DNA of 36,643 bases from Bacteroidaceae bacterium (GCA_902362595.1 CABIXF010000039.1:1-36643); one strand, 5' to 3'; counted from the first letter of the stretch, positions 7,184-17,092 are shown. Notes: generated by a model not told the origin, from the sequence alone. Numbers and translations: made by a program.

Positions 7184-8854
7184 TTAGTTTTTGTATCCTT
7201 CTTCGTGTACATCGGCCACCGCACGTCCACTCGGCTCATTGACATTTGCGAAAGCCTTGTCCCATGCCAATGCTTCTGCCGTTGAGCAGGCTACACTCGG
7301 CACACTGGGCACACTCTTGGCCGCACTGTCGCTCGGGAAATGTTCCTCGAAGATGGAACGGTAATAATACTCTTCCTTGTTACGCGGCGGATTGATGGGG
7401 AAACGTTCGGCAGCATGGGCCATCTGTTCGTCGGATACCTCTTTGGAAGTAAATTCCTTCAGCGTATCAATCCAGCTGTATCCCACTCCGTCACTGAACT
7501 GTTCCTTCTGACGCCATGCCACGCTCTCGGGCAGCATGTCGGAAAAGGCCTCGCGCACAATCTTTTTCTCGATGGTCTTTCCCGGACACATCTTGGCTTT
7601 TGGATTCAGGCGCATGGCAATATCCAGAAATTCCTTGTCCAAGAAAGGCACACGCCCTTCTACTCCCCAAGCAGCCAATGCCTTGTTGGCCCGCAAACAG
7701 TCGTACAGGTAAAGTTTAGACAGTTTGCGCACGGTCTCTTCGTGGAAAGCACGCGCATCGGGAGCCTTGTGGAAATAAAGGTAGCCACCGAAAATCTCAT
7801 CGGCTCCTTCCCCACTGAGCACCATCTTGATACCCATACTCTTGATGACACGCGCCAAGAGGTACATCGGAGTAGATGCACGGACAGTTGTCACATCGTA
7901 GGTTTCAATGTAATAAATCACATCGCGAAGGGCATCGAGTCCTTCCTGAATGGTATAATGAATTTCGTGGTGTACCGTACCGATGTAATCGGCCACTTCA
8001 CGTGCCTTGGCCAAGTCGGGCGCTCCTTCCAGTCCGATGGCGAATGAATGAAGCTGGGGCCACCAGGCGGCCATTTTCCCGTCCGTTTCCACACGACGGG
8101 CCGCATAACGTTTGGCAATGGCAGAAATCACCGAGCTGTCCAAACCTCCTGAAAGCAACACACCGTAGGGCACATCACTCATCAGCTGTCCGCGAACCGC
8201 CTTTTCCAGTCCCTCGCGCAGGGCACTTACCGAAGCCGGTGCATCGGCCACTGCGTCATAGCTGGTCCAGTCGCGCTTGTACCAACGTACCATCTTGCCT
8301 TCCTTGCTGGAATAATAATGTCCCGGCAAGAAGGGTTCATAGCGTTCGCAGAATCCTTCCAGTGCTTTCAGCTCACTGGCGCAATATACCTTTCCGTCAC
8401 TGTCATAGCCGATGTAAAGTGGAATCACGCCAATCGGATCGCGGGCAATAAGAAACTCATCTTTTTCTGCATCATAGAGTACGAAGGCAAAAATGCCGTT
8501 CAGCTCTTCCAGAAAATGGATGCCGTAGTCCCGATACAGTGCCAAAATCACTTCACAGTCACTGCCGGTCTGGAACTCGTACTTCCCGGCATATTTCTTA
8601 CGGATGTCGCGGTGGTTATAAATTTCACCGTTGACAGCCAATATCTGTTTCTTGTCGGGTGAATACAAGGGTTGTCCCCCACTTTCCGGGTCCACAATCG
8701 ACAAACGTTCATGGGCCAGAATAGCTGACCCTCCACAATAAATTCCACTCCAATCGGGTCCGCGATGACGAATCTTCCGGGCCATGGCCAAAGCCTTGCT
8801 CCGTAATTCAGGAGTTTGCTCTTTTATATTTAAAATAGCTGCAATGCCACACAT
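7184..8854 (-). CDS. asnB: Glutamine-hydrolysing asparagine synthase B
   Basis: AsnB makes asparagine from aspartate, ATP and glutamine. The 556-residue protein starts MCGIAAIL, placing the Ntn-type glutaminase nucleophile at Cys2. The N-terminal domain shows RHRGPDWSG, NGEIYNH and the substrate-binding loop around residues 45-105. The synthetase domain has the PP-loop ATP motif SGGLDSS at residues 235-241 and SGEGADEIFGGY. The tail after about residue 510 is Ser/Ala/Val-rich and not conserved. It lies 38 bases after gltD and 13 before dapF in the same direction. An E. coli AsnB-type class is clear; a pure ligase role is unlikely because Cys2 is intact. Confidence 0.95.
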   Translation of the reverse strand: MCGIAAILNIKEQTPELRSKALAMARKIRHRGPDWSGIYCGGSAILAHERLSIVDPESGGQPLYSPDKKQILAVNGEIYNHRDIRKKYAGKYEFQTGSDCEVILALYRDYGIHFLEELNGIFAFVLYDAEKDEFLIARDPIGVIPLYIGYDSDGKVYCASELKALEGFCERYEPFLPGHYYSSKEGKMVRWYKRDWTSYDAVADAPASVSALREGLEKAVRGQLMSDVPYGVLLSGGLDSSVISAIAKRYAARRVETDGKMAAWWPQLHSFAIGLEGAPDLAKAREVADYIGTVHHEIHYTIQEGLDALRDVIYYIETYDVTTVRASTPMYLLARVIKSMGIKMVLSGEGADEIFGGYLYFHKAPDARAFHEETVRKLSKLYLYDCLRANKALAAWGVEGRVPFLDKEFLDIAMRLNPKAKMCPGKTIEKKIVREAFSDMLPESVAWRQKEQFSDGVGYSWIDTLKEFTSKEVSDEQMAHAAERFPINPPRNKEEYYYRSIFEEHFPSDSAAKSVPSVPSVACSTAEALAWDKAFANVNEPSGRAVADVHEEGYKN

Positions 8855-8892
8855 AATCGTAAAGTTGTATTTATATTTTGTATGAAAATCTA

Positions 8893-10236
8893 TTATTTCC
8901 GGCTCAGATATGCATCAATGTCGGCAGCTGCCTTACGTCCGCCTGCAATGCATTTCACTACCAGACTGGCTCCGGTAGCGGCATCACCTGCCACGAATAC
9001 ATTGGCCGGGAATTCCGGCTGTTCCGGACGGAGGAAGCCCATGGCCAGCAACACCAAGTCGGCTTTCAGCACTTCCTTCTTTCCGGTAGGTTTCATCACC
9101 GGACGTTCTCCTTCTGCTCCCGGAATCCATTCTACTTCTTCCACTTCCACTCCGCAGACTTTGCCATCCTTCTCCAGGAAACGGTTGGAAGTCAGGCTCC
9201 AGCGACGTACACAGCCTTCTTCATGGCTGCTGCTTGTCTTGAGCACGATGGGCCACTGCGGCCACGGAGTTTTCGGATTATAGCCTACCGGCGGTTTGGG
9301 CATGATTTCAATCTGCGTCACGCTAAGCGCTCCCTGACGGTTACTTGTACCGATACAGTCGCTTCCCGTATCTCCACCTCCGATAACCAGCACATTCTTT
9401 CCTTTGGCAGTAATGCGTTCTTCCTTCGGAATCTGCTGTCCGGCCAGCACACGATTCTGCTGTGCCAGCATTTCCATGGCAAAATGGATGCCTTTCAAAT
9501 CACGGCCCGGGATATTCAAGTCACGTGCCTGCGGTGTACCCGTACAAACGCAATAAGCATCAAAACCTTCAGGCAGATGAGTGACATCAATATCCGTATT
9601 CACTTTGAACGTAATGCCTTCGGCTTCCATCACCGCAATACGACGGTCGATGACCGACTTGCTAAGCTTGAAGTTCGGAATACCGAAACGCAACAGTCCA
9701 CCCACATATTCCAGTTTTTCGAATACCGTGACGGTGTATCCCCTCTTATTCAACTGGTTGGCTGCAGTCAGTCCGGCAGGACCAGAGCCGATGACGGCTA
9801 CCGATTTCCCGTTCCGCTTGTACTGGCGAGGCTGCACATAACCTTCACGGAAGGCGGCTTCAATCACTGCGGCCTCATCCTCACGGATAGTGACCGGCGC
9901 ATCCATACTCAGTTTCAATACACAACTTTTTTCGCACAATGCCGGACAGATACGTCCGGTGAACTCCGGAAAGTCATTGGTTTCGGAGAGTATTTCATAA
10001 GCTTCTTTCCATTTTCCCTTGTACATGGCATCCTGAAACTCAGGAGGACGATTGCTAACCGGACAAGCCCAGTGGCAGAAAGGCACTCCGCAATCCATAC
10101 ACCGCGATGCCTGCAACTTTCGCTCACTTGTGTTCAACGTCTGTTCCACCTCACTGAAGTCTCTGATACGATCGTGTATCGGACGATATCCGGCTTCTTG
10201 TCTGGGAACGGTCAGAAATGCTTTTGGATTTCCCAT
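8893..10236 (-). CDS. gltD: Glutamate synthase, small (beta) subunit
   Basis: GltD passes electrons from NADPH through FAD and two 4Fe-4S clusters to the large subunit. The 447-residue protein has the N-terminal cysteine sets CMDCGVPFCHWACPVSNR and GRICPALCEKSC, the FAD-binding VAVIGSGPAGLTAANQL (near residue 150), the NAD(P)H-binding VLVIGGGDTGSDC (about residue 290) and the C-terminal FAD contact VFVAGDAATGASLVV. The length and order match the bacterial NADPH-GOGAT beta subunit. The gene starts 30 bases after gltB ends. A long open frame on the opposite strand is a shadow of it. Confidence 0.95.
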   Translation of the reverse strand: MGNPKAFLTVPRQEAGYRPIHDRIRDFSEVEQTLNTSERKLQASRCMDCGVPFCHWACPVSNRPPEFQDAMYKGKWKEAYEILSETNDFPEFTGRICPALCEKSCVLKLSMDAPVTIREDEAAVIEAAFREGYVQPRQYKRNGKSVAVIGSGPAGLTAANQLNKRGYTVTVFEKLEYVGGLLRFGIPNFKLSKSVIDRRIAVMEAEGITFKVNTDIDVTHLPEGFDAYCVCTGTPQARDLNIPGRDLKGIHFAMEMLAQQNRVLAGQQIPKEERITAKGKNVLVIGGGDTGSDCIGTSNRQGALSVTQIEIMPKPPVGYNPKTPWPQWPIVLKTSSSHEEGCVRRWSLTSNRFLEKDGKVCGVEVEEVEWIPGAEGERPVMKPTGKKEVLKADLVLLAMGFLRPEQPEFPANVFVAGDAATGASLVVKCIAGGRKAAADIDAYLSRK

Positions 10237-10266
10237 ATATCTAGTTTTTTACTGTTCAACAATTAA

Positions 10267-13200
10267 TCAATAATCACGCTGTACTTCTGCAATTTTCTGC
10301 TGCAATTTGCGCATCTGCTCTTCGGCCAGTACCTTCTTGTATTCAATCGGAGTCACCTGAATGAATTCTTCCACGTAATGGCCCCAGTTGTCCAGCATCG
10401 TACGAGCCAGCTGAGAACCTGTGTACAAATAATGCTGACGAACCAGTTCATGCAGTTCCTTACGGGCTGTGGCATCTTCCAGCAAGGACAGTTCCACCAT
10501 CTCCATGTTGCAGAAATAGTCGAAGTTGCGGTCTTTGTCCCATACGTAAGCCACACCGCCACTCATACCTGCAGCGAAGTTGCGTCCGGTCTTGCCCAAA
10601 ACAACCACACGTCCGCCGGTCATGTATTCACAGCAGTGGTCGCCCACTCCTTCTACCACGGCAATGGCACCGGAATTACGTACGGCAAAACGTTCGCCCA
10701 CGCATCCGTTGATGTATACCTCACCGCTGGTAGCACCATACAACAGCGTATTACCTGCAATCACATTGTTTTCGGCCAAGAAATTGCTTCTTACCGGAGG
10801 CTGTACGGAAATGTGTCCACCACTCAAGCCCTTACCCAGATAGTCGTTGGCCTCTCCTTCCAGCTTGAAGCTGACACCGTGTGGCAGGAAGGCACCGAAA
10901 CTCTGTCCGGCCGAACCCTTGAACTTCACCTGAATAGTCTGTGCAGGTAATCCAGCCTGACCATACTTGGCTGCTACTGCTCCTGAAAGCATGGCTCCCA
11001 CCGAACGGTCTGTATTGGCTATGGCATATTCCAACGATACCTCCTTGCGGTTATCCAACGCTTCACGTGCGGCAGCCAGCATGCTGACATCTTTCACGTT
11101 TTCTATCTCATGACGCTGTTCGGTCACATTATGCAGAGCGGCTCCGTTGTCTACCTTATGCAACAGTTTGCTGAAATCCAGCAACGAAGCTTTTTCGTTG
11201 GTAGTCGGACGTATCTCAATCAAGTCTGTACGACCTACAATGTCTTCCAGGCGAGAGAATCCCATTTCTGCCAGGTATTCGCGTACTTCCTGTGCCAGGA
11301 AACGGAAGAAGTTGACTACATAACGGTAATGGCCACGGAAGTGTGCCCGCAACTGCGGATCCTGTGTAGCTACTCCCACCGGACAAGTATTGGCATGACA
11401 CTTACGCATCATCACACAACCCAATACAATCAGTACAGAGGTTCCGAATCCGAATTCTTCTGCCCCCAGCAAAGCCATGCTGATGATGTCGCGTCCGGTC
11501 TTCAACTGACCGTCGGTCTGCAAACGTACCTGACCACGGAGTCCGTTGAGCACCAGTGTCTGCTGTGTCTCGCTCAAACCGATTTCCGGAGAGATACCTG
11601 CGTAACGCATAGAAGAGGCAGGAGAAGCTCCCGTACCGCCTTCCGCTCCGGAGATGACAATCAAATCGGCCTTGGCTTTTGCCACACCGGCTGCAATGGT
11701 ACCGATACCACTCTCGGCCACCAGTTTCACACTGATTTTGGCCTTCGGATTCACGTTCTTCAAATCGAAAATCAGCTGAGCCAAATCTTCGATAGAATAG
11801 ATATCGTGATGAGGGGGAGGTGAAATCAGTGAGATGCCCGGAATTGAATGACGGGTCTTGGCAATCACCTCGTTTACCTTGAAGCCCGGCAACTGTCCGC
11901 CTTCACCCGGTTTGGCACCCTGAGCTACCTTAATCTGAATTTCCTGGGCATTTACCAAATATTCAGTCGTGACACCGAAACGTCCGGAAGCCACCTGCTT
12001 GGTCTTACTGCACAAAGAGATGCCGTCGTAGGTTTCATGGAAACGATCGGAGTCCTCTCCTCCTTCACCCGTATTACTACGTGTGTTGAGCTTGTTCATG
12101 GCCAAAGCCATGGCTTCGTGTGCTTCCTTGCTGATAGAACCAAATGACATGGCTCCTGTCACAAAGTGTTTCACGATTTCTTCCACGGGTTCTACATCGT
12201 CCAATGGAATCGGGTTACGACGGAAAGTGAAGAAGTCGCGCAGGAAAATCGGACTTTCCTTCTCGTCTACCCGACGGGTATATTCTTTAAACTTGGCATA
12301 GCTCCCCAAGCGAGTAGCCAACTGCAAGGCACTGATGGTTTCCGGATTCCACGCATGTTTCTCACCGTCTTTTCGGTAAGAGAACTGTCCGATGTAAGGC
12401 AGCAAATCGCTCACCTCTTCTTCATCGAAACCTGCATCATGGAATGCCTTGTAATCTTTGGCAATGCTTTCCAGTCCCACACCTCCGATTGAAGAGGAAG
12501 GTGTACCGAAATAAGTGGAAAGTATTTCACTGCCCAGACCTACAGCCTCGAAAATCTTGGCTCCACGGTAAGAACGTATCGTACTGATACCCATCTTACT
12601 CATCACCTTGTAAAGTCCCTTGCAAACGGCCTTGATATAATTTTTCTCTGCTGTTTCATAGTTCAACTGCACATCGCCCTTCTTCACCATGTCATCCAGA
12701 ATGGCAAATACCATATAAGGATTGATGGCACTGGCTCCGTATCCCAGCAACAAGGCTGCATGCATTACCTCACGAATTTCACCACTTTCAACAATCAACG
12801 CGGTCTGTACACGTTTCTGTACGGAAATCAGGTGATGATGTACGGCACTCACCGCCAACAGGGAAGGAATGGCTGCGTGCTCCTTATCGATTGCACGGTC
12901 GGAAAGAATGACGTAATTTACGCCTTCATCTACGGCCGCCTCTGCTTTCTTGCACAATTCGTTCAATGCCTCACGCAGTCCTTCGGCGCCCTTTGAAGCC
13001 TCGAACAGCATCGGGAGCTTCACGGTATTAAAGCCTTTGTAACGGATGTTACACAAAATATCCAGTTGGGTATTGTTCAGAATAGGATGTGGCAGACGCA
13101 CCATCTTACAGTGCGACTCGCTCGGCAACAAAATATTCGTACCTACCGCACCGATATATTCCGTCAATGACATCACCAGTTCCTCACGTATCGGGTCGAT

Positions 13201-14769
13201 AGGCGGATTAGTGACTTGTGCAAACTGCTGACGGAAATAATTGAACAGCACCTGCGGTTTGTCGGACAATACAGCCAACGGTGTATCGTTACCCATGGAA
13301 GCGGTCGGCTCTGCTCCGTTCATACACATCGGAGTCAGCGTACGCTCTATATCTTCACGTGTAAAGCCAAAGGCACGCAACCGACGCGGATAATCGGGAA
13401 CGGAATTCGAAATCTTACGACCACTACGCAACGTATCCAGCTCAATCCGGTTGGTAGAAAGCCACTGACGATAAGGTTTGGCTGTCGCCAACTGATCTTT
13501 CAGTTCGCCATCATAGTAGATACGACCTTCCTGGGTATCGACCAACAAGATTTTACCCGGCTGAAGACGACCTTTTTCCTTGATGGCTTCCGGCTCGAAG
13601 TTGATGACACCCGCCTCACTGGCTACCACCATCATATCGTTTTTCGTAATCAGGTAGCGGGCCGGACGCAAACCGTTACGGTCCAGCATACCTCCGGCAT
13701 AACGTCCATCGCTGAACAACAAGGCTGCCGGGCCATCCCACGGTTCCATCAAAATAGAGTGGTATTCATAAAATGCCTTCAAGTCTTCACTGATAGGGTT
13801 CTTGTCGTTGAACGATTCAGGTACCAGCATGGCCATGGCATGAGGCAGGCTCAATCCGGACATGACGAAGAATTCCAGCACATTGTCGAGCGAAGCACTG
13901 TCGCTCATTCCCGGCTGAATAATCGGGCCTATTTTTTTCACATCGCCCAGCAACGGAGTGGAAAGCACACTTTCACGCGCTTCCATCCATCCGCGGTTTC
14001 CACGAATGGTATTGATTTCCCCATTGTGTGCCAACAAACGGAACGGCTGCGCCAGGCTCCATGTAGGGAATGTATTCGTACTAAAACGAGAATGCACGAT
14101 TGCCAACCCACTGGTAAAGTAAGGCTGTGTAAGGTCTTGAAAATATTCACGCACCTGCACAGAAGAAAGCATACCTTTATATATAATGTTCTTGCTCGAC
14201 AAAGAAACGATGTAAAAGTCTTTGTGATGCACACGACGTTCAATCTTTTTACGCACAATATATAAGGTACGTTCAAAGTTTTCCAAATCGGTAGCTCCCG
14301 TGATGAATACCTGTTTGATGTCCGGTTCGGTCTCCAGCGCACTTTTTCCCAAAATGGAAGAATTTACCGGGACAGACCGCAAATGCATCAATGACAAGCC
14401 TTCGCGCTCTACCTCTTCTATCATAATGCTCAGGATGGCTTCCTGTTCTTTCACATCTTTCGGAAGGAAAACCAGTCCTGTACCGTACTTTCCCTTCTCG
14501 GGGACCGGAATACCTTGCAGCAGAATAAACTCATGCGGAATCTGCAACATAATGCCCGCACCGTCACCCGTCTTATTATCAGCGCCTTCTGCACCACGAT
14601 GTTTCATATTCTCCAGCACTTTCAAGGCAGCATCCACCAAATCATGCGATTTATTACCATGGATGTCTACAATCATTCCCACACCGCAAGCATCGTGTTC
14701 GTACTCCGGATGATAAAGGCCGGAAGAAGCCGGACGACTTTCTACAGCTTCTGCTTTTTCTTTCTTCAT
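10267..14769 (-). CDS. gltB: Glutamate synthase, large (alpha) subunit
   Basis: GltB hydrolyses glutamine and adds the ammonia to 2-oxoglutarate, giving glutamate. Domains in order are an Ntn-type glutaminase with nucleophile cysteine in HDACGVGMIV, a central domain, an FMN-binding synthase domain (PGEGGQLPGFKV, SGAEGGTGASP), the 3Fe-4S motif CVMMRKCHANTCPVG near residue 1115, and a C-terminal beta-helix with repeated glycines (GGRVVVLGKTGRNF). I place the start at the ATG at 14769 because it has a good ribosome site (AGGAG, 14779-14775). A GTG at 14811 in frame would add 14 residues but lacks that support. The resulting protein is about 1500 residues, with a 27-residue propeptide before the cysteine. 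First gene of the operon. Confidence 0.95.
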   Translation of the reverse strand: MKKEKAEAVESRPASSGLYHPEYEHDACGVGMIVDIHGNKSHDLVDAALKVLENMKHRGAEGADNKTGDGAGIMLQIPHEFILLQGIPVPEKGKYGTGLVFLPKDVKEQEAILSIMIEEVEREGLSLMHLRSVPVNSSILGKSALETEPDIKQVFITGATDLENFERTLYIVRKKIERRVHHKDFYIVSLSSKNIIYKGMLSSVQVREYFQDLTQPYFTSGLAIVHSRFSTNTFPTWSLAQPFRLLAHNGEINTIRGNRGWMEARESVLSTPLLGDVKKIGPIIQPGMSDSASLDNVLEFFVMSGLSLPHAMAMLVPESFNDKNPISEDLKAFYEYHSILMEPWDGPAALLFSDGRYAGGMLDRNGLRPARYLITKNDMMVVASEAGVINFEPEAIKEKGRLQPGKILLVDTQEGRIYYDGELKDQLATAKPYRQWLSTNRIELDTLRSGRKISNSVPDYPRRLRAFGFTREDIERTLTPMCMNGAEPTASMGNDTPLAVLSDKPQVLFNYFRQQFAQVTNPPIDPIREELVMSLTEYIGAVGTNILLPSESHCKMVRLPHPILNNTQLDILCNIRYKGFNTVKLPMLFEASKGAEGLREALNELCKKAEAAVDEGVNYVILSDRAIDKEHAAIPSLLAVSAVHHHLISVQKRVQTALIVESGEIREVMHAALLLGYGASAINPYMVFAILDDMVKKGDVQLNYETAEKNYIKAVCKGLYKVMSKMGISTIRSYRGAKIFEAVGLGSEILSTYFGTPSSSIGGVGLESIAKDYKAFHDAGFDEEEVSDLLPYIGQFSYRKDGEKHAWNPETISALQLATRLGSYAKFKEYTRRVDEKESPIFLRDFFTFRRNPIPLDDVEPVEEIVKHFVTGAMSFGSISKEAHEAMALAMNKLNTRSNTGEGGEDSDRFHETYDGISLCSKTKQVASGRFGVTTEYLVNAQEIQIKVAQGAKPGEGGQLPGFKVNEVIAKTRHSIPGISLISPPPHHDIYSIEDLAQLIFDLKNVNPKAKISVKLVAESGIGTIAAGVAKAKADLIVISGAEGGTGASPASSMRYAGISPEIGLSETQQTLVLNGLRGQVRLQTDGQLKTGRDIISMALLGAEEFGFGTSVLIVLGCVMMRKCHANTCPVGVATQDPQLRAHFRGHYRYVVNFFRFLAQEVREYLAEMGFSRLEDIVGRTDLIEIRPTTNEKASLLDFSKLLHKVDNGAALHNVTEQRHEIENVKDVSMLAAAREALDNRKEVSLEYAIANTDRSVGAMLSGAVAAKYGQAGLPAQTIQVKFKGSAGQSFGAFLPHGVSFKLEGEANDYLGKGLSGGHISVQPPVRSNFLAENNVIAGNTLLYGATSGEVYINGCVGERFAVRNSGAIAVVEGVGDHCCEYMTGGRVVVLGKTGRNFAAGMSGGVAYVWDKDRNFDYFCNMEMVELSLLEDATARKELHELVRQHYLYTGSQLARTMLDNWGHYVEEFIQVTPIEYKKVLAEEQMRKLQQKIAEVQRDY

Positions 14770-14773
14770 AAAA

Positions 14774-14779
14774 TCTCCT
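14774..14779 (-). promoter_or_regulatory. Ribosome binding site that decides the gltB start
   Basis: The minus strand reads AGGAGA ending five bases before the ATG at 14769. This favours that codon over the in-frame GTG at 14811 and ATG at 14790. Strong Shine-Dalgarno sites are uncommon in this phylum, so this one is informative. Confidence 0.55.
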
Positions 14780-14833
14780 GCTATCCTCATTTTGTCTTTC
14801 TTATTTAACACCTAGTTCTCTATTTTTCATTCT

Positions 14834-15091
14834 AATTGTCGACAAAAATAAGAATATTACTTCCAATATGACACATTTGAACAATATTTCCTGACAATAT
14901 TTTCCATACCTTTCGCCAACGGTTTCACTTTCTCAATATTTAACTGCTATAAATTTTAATATGTAATATATTTTACAGGTTTTATTATAATTAGAAACAT
15001 ACAAAGAGAACAAATCTATTTTTTACAACAGACACATCACGGGTTCTAAGAATTGTCTGTTATTTTGTAGACAAATCTTTTAGTCGACTGA
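14834..15091. promoter_or_regulatory. Divergent control region between gltB and the PurF-like gene
   Basis: The 334-base gap 14770-15103 is AT-rich and holds several candidate sites. On the minus strand TATTTTTG (14850-14843) is a perfect -7 element for gltB; its -33 element is not clear. It overlaps the end of the 10-base palindrome TTGTCGACAA (14836-14845). Near the PurF-like gene the same half-sites recur as TTGTCT-N10-AGACAA (15054-15075), followed by AGTCGACT (15083-15090). CAATATTT recurs at 14882, 14895 and 14934, and CAATAT at 14864; the copies at 14881 and 14894 form a direct repeat of 13 bases. Shared TTGTC/GACAA half-sites at both ends suggest one regulator for both genes; this is inference. 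Confidence 0.45.
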
Positions 15092-15103
15092 AATTATAAA
15101 TAA

Positions 15104-16987
15104 ATGGAAACATTAAAACATGAATGCGGAGTAGCCCTTATTCGGCTGTTAAAACCGCTGGAATATTATCAGGAGAAATACGGAACATGGATGTACGGCT
15201 TGAACAAGCTCTACTTATTAATGGAAAAACAACACAACCGCGGACAAGAAGCAGCCGGTCTGGCTTGTGTGAAACTGCAAGCCAATCCTGGAGAGGAATA
15301 CATGTTCCGTGAAAGAGGACTCGGAGCTGGAGCCATCACCGAAATCTTCAACAATGTGCACCAACAATACAAGGATTTAACAGAAGAACAGCTTCATGAT
15401 GCAGAATTCGCCAAAAAATGCCTGCCCTTTGCCGGCGAACTCTACATGGGACATCTTCGCTATTCCACGACAGGAAAAAGCGGTATCTCGTATGTACACC
15501 CCTTCCTTCGCCGCAACAACTGGCGCGCCAAGAACCTAGCTCTGTGCGGCAATTTCAATCTGACCAATGTAGACGAAATCTTTGCCGACATCACGGAAGC
15601 AGGACAACATCCGCGAAAATATGCCGATACATATATTATGCTGGAACAAGTGGGACACCGACTCGACAGAGAAGTGGAACGCCTGTATAACCAATGCAAG
15701 GAAGAAGGACTGAAAGGCATGGACATCACACATGCCATCGAAGACCGGATAGACTTGACCAACGTACTGAAAACCTCCTCTCCCAAATGGGACGGTGGAT
15801 ACGTAATCTGTGGAATGACAGGAAGCGGAGAAGCTTTTGCCGTACGCGACCCATGGGGCATCCGTCCGGCATTCTGGTATCAGGACGACGAAATTATGGT
15901 GCTGGCTTCCGAACGTCCGGTCATCCAGACTGTATTGAATATTCCAGTCGAAAGCATTCACGAACTGATGCCGGGACAGGCTCTTCTGGTCAACAAAAAA
16001 GGACAGCTCCGACTGGCACAAATCAACAAGCCGGGCATTCCGAAACCTTGCTCGTTCGAACGTATTTATTTCAGCCGTGGAAGTGACGTTGACATTTACC
16101 GGGAACGTAAGAAACTGGGAGAAATGCTGACAGAGCCCATTCTTTCAGCTGTAGACCACGACATTGCACACACTGTTTTCTCGTTTATTCCCAACACGGC
16201 CGAAGTAGCTTTCTACGGCATGCTGCAAGGATTGGACAACTACCTGAACCAACAGAAAATAAAAGAAATAGAAGCGCTCGGTCATCAACCGGACCATCAG
16301 GAATTGGAAAAAATCCTGTCACAACGCATCCGAAGTGAAAAAGTAGCCATAAAAGACATCAAGTTGCGTACGTTCATCGCTGAAGGCAACACGCGAAATG
16401 ACCTGGCAGCCCATGTATATGACATCACGTATGGCAGCCTTGTTCCGCGTCAGGACAATCTTGTCATCATTGACGACAGCATCGTCCGAGGTACGACCTT
16501 GAAACAAAGTATCATCGGTATTCTGGACCGTCTGCAACCGAAAAAGATCGTCATCGTATCTTCTTCTCCCCAAGTGCGCTATCCAGACTATTACGGCATT
16601 GACATGGCCAGCATGGAGCAGTTCATCGCTTTCAAGGCTGCCATCGCGCTGCTGGAAGAACGCGACATGCAACATGTCATTGAATACACTTACAGAAAAT
16701 CAAAAGAACAGCTGAATCTGCCGAAAGAGAAAATGCACAATTACGTGAAAGAAATTTACGCTCCTTTCACTGATGAAGAGATTTCGGAAAAGATTGTGGA
16801 ACTGCTGACACCCGCTGGTACACATGCAAAAGTGCAAATCGTATATCAGACCCTGGAGGGACTTCACAAAGCTTGTCCTGCTCATCCGGGCGACTGGTAC
16901 TTCAGCGGAGACTATCCCACTCCGGGTGGCACCCGACAGGTAAACATGGCTTTCGTTCACTGGGTGGAAGAAAACTATCAGTTCTAA
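15104..16987 (+). CDS. PurF-like glutamine amidotransferase/phosphoribosyltransferase
   Basis: This 627-residue protein has the layout of amidophosphoribosyltransferase, which starts purine synthesis from PRPP and glutamine. An Ntn glutaminase begins after a 7-residue propeptide (Cys8 in HECGVAL) with NRGQEAAG and GHLRYSTTG; the PRPP-binding motif VIIDDSIVRGTT lies near residues 454-466 and YGIDMAS follows. Canonical PurF has about 470-500 residues. Here there are insertions around residues 200-220 and 370-430, a tail of about 90 extra residues, and the canonical PRTase loop VPDSG region is altered (IPNTAEVAFYGML). It may be a divergent PurF or a paralogue with a related job. It is transcribed away from gltB and ends at a strong terminator. 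Confidence 0.8.
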   Translation: METLKHECGVALIRLLKPLEYYQEKYGTWMYGLNKLYLLMEKQHNRGQEAAGLACVKLQANPGEEYMFRERGLGAGAITEIFNNVHQQYKDLTEEQLHDAEFAKKCLPFAGELYMGHLRYSTTGKSGISYVHPFLRRNNWRAKNLALCGNFNLTNVDEIFADITEAGQHPRKYADTYIMLEQVGHRLDREVERLYNQCKEEGLKGMDITHAIEDRIDLTNVLKTSSPKWDGGYVICGMTGSGEAFAVRDPWGIRPAFWYQDDEIMVLASERPVIQTVLNIPVESIHELMPGQALLVNKKGQLRLAQINKPGIPKPCSFERIYFSRGSDVDIYRERKKLGEMLTEPILSAVDHDIAHTVFSFIPNTAEVAFYGMLQGLDNYLNQQKIKEIEALGHQPDHQELEKILSQRIRSEKVAIKDIKLRTFIAEGNTRNDLAAHVYDITYGSLVPRQDNLVIIDDSIVRGTTLKQSIIGILDRLQPKKIVIVSSSPQVRYPDYYGIDMASMEQFIAFKAAIALLEERDMQHVIEYTYRKSKEQLNLPKEKMHNYVKEIYAPFTDEEISEKIVELLTPAGTHAKVQIVYQTLEGLHKACPAHPGDWYFSGDYPTPGGTRQVNMAFVHWVEENYQF

Positions 16988-17037
16988 TCAAAGCTTCTTT
17001 TATGCATTGATTTGCCACAATAAGGCAAGATACTCCC

Positions 17038-17092
17038 AAACTCTTTCGTCGTTTACTCCAGGCCTCTGGTAAAACGGCGAAAGAGTTTTTTT
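17038..17092 (+). terminator. Strong rho-independent terminator after the PurF-like gene
   Basis: A long hairpin pairs AACTCTTTCG...CGTTTAC...CCAG with CTGG...AAAACGGCGAAAGAGTT around GCCT and is followed by seven T. It ends the PurF-like transcript and isolates the ATPase gene, which has its own promoter. Confidence 0.85.

Noticed and set aside
8878..10266. A 462-codon open frame on the plus strand opposite gltD
   Set aside because: It mirrors gltD almost end to end, has no family-like motifs and an odd composition rich in His, Arg, Ser and Phe. The gltD frame has all expected motifs.
14770..14811. Upstream GTG start for gltB at 14811
   Set aside because: The ATG at 14769 has an AGGAG site at the right distance. 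The GTG lies only about 25 bases from the -7 element and has no ribosome site.
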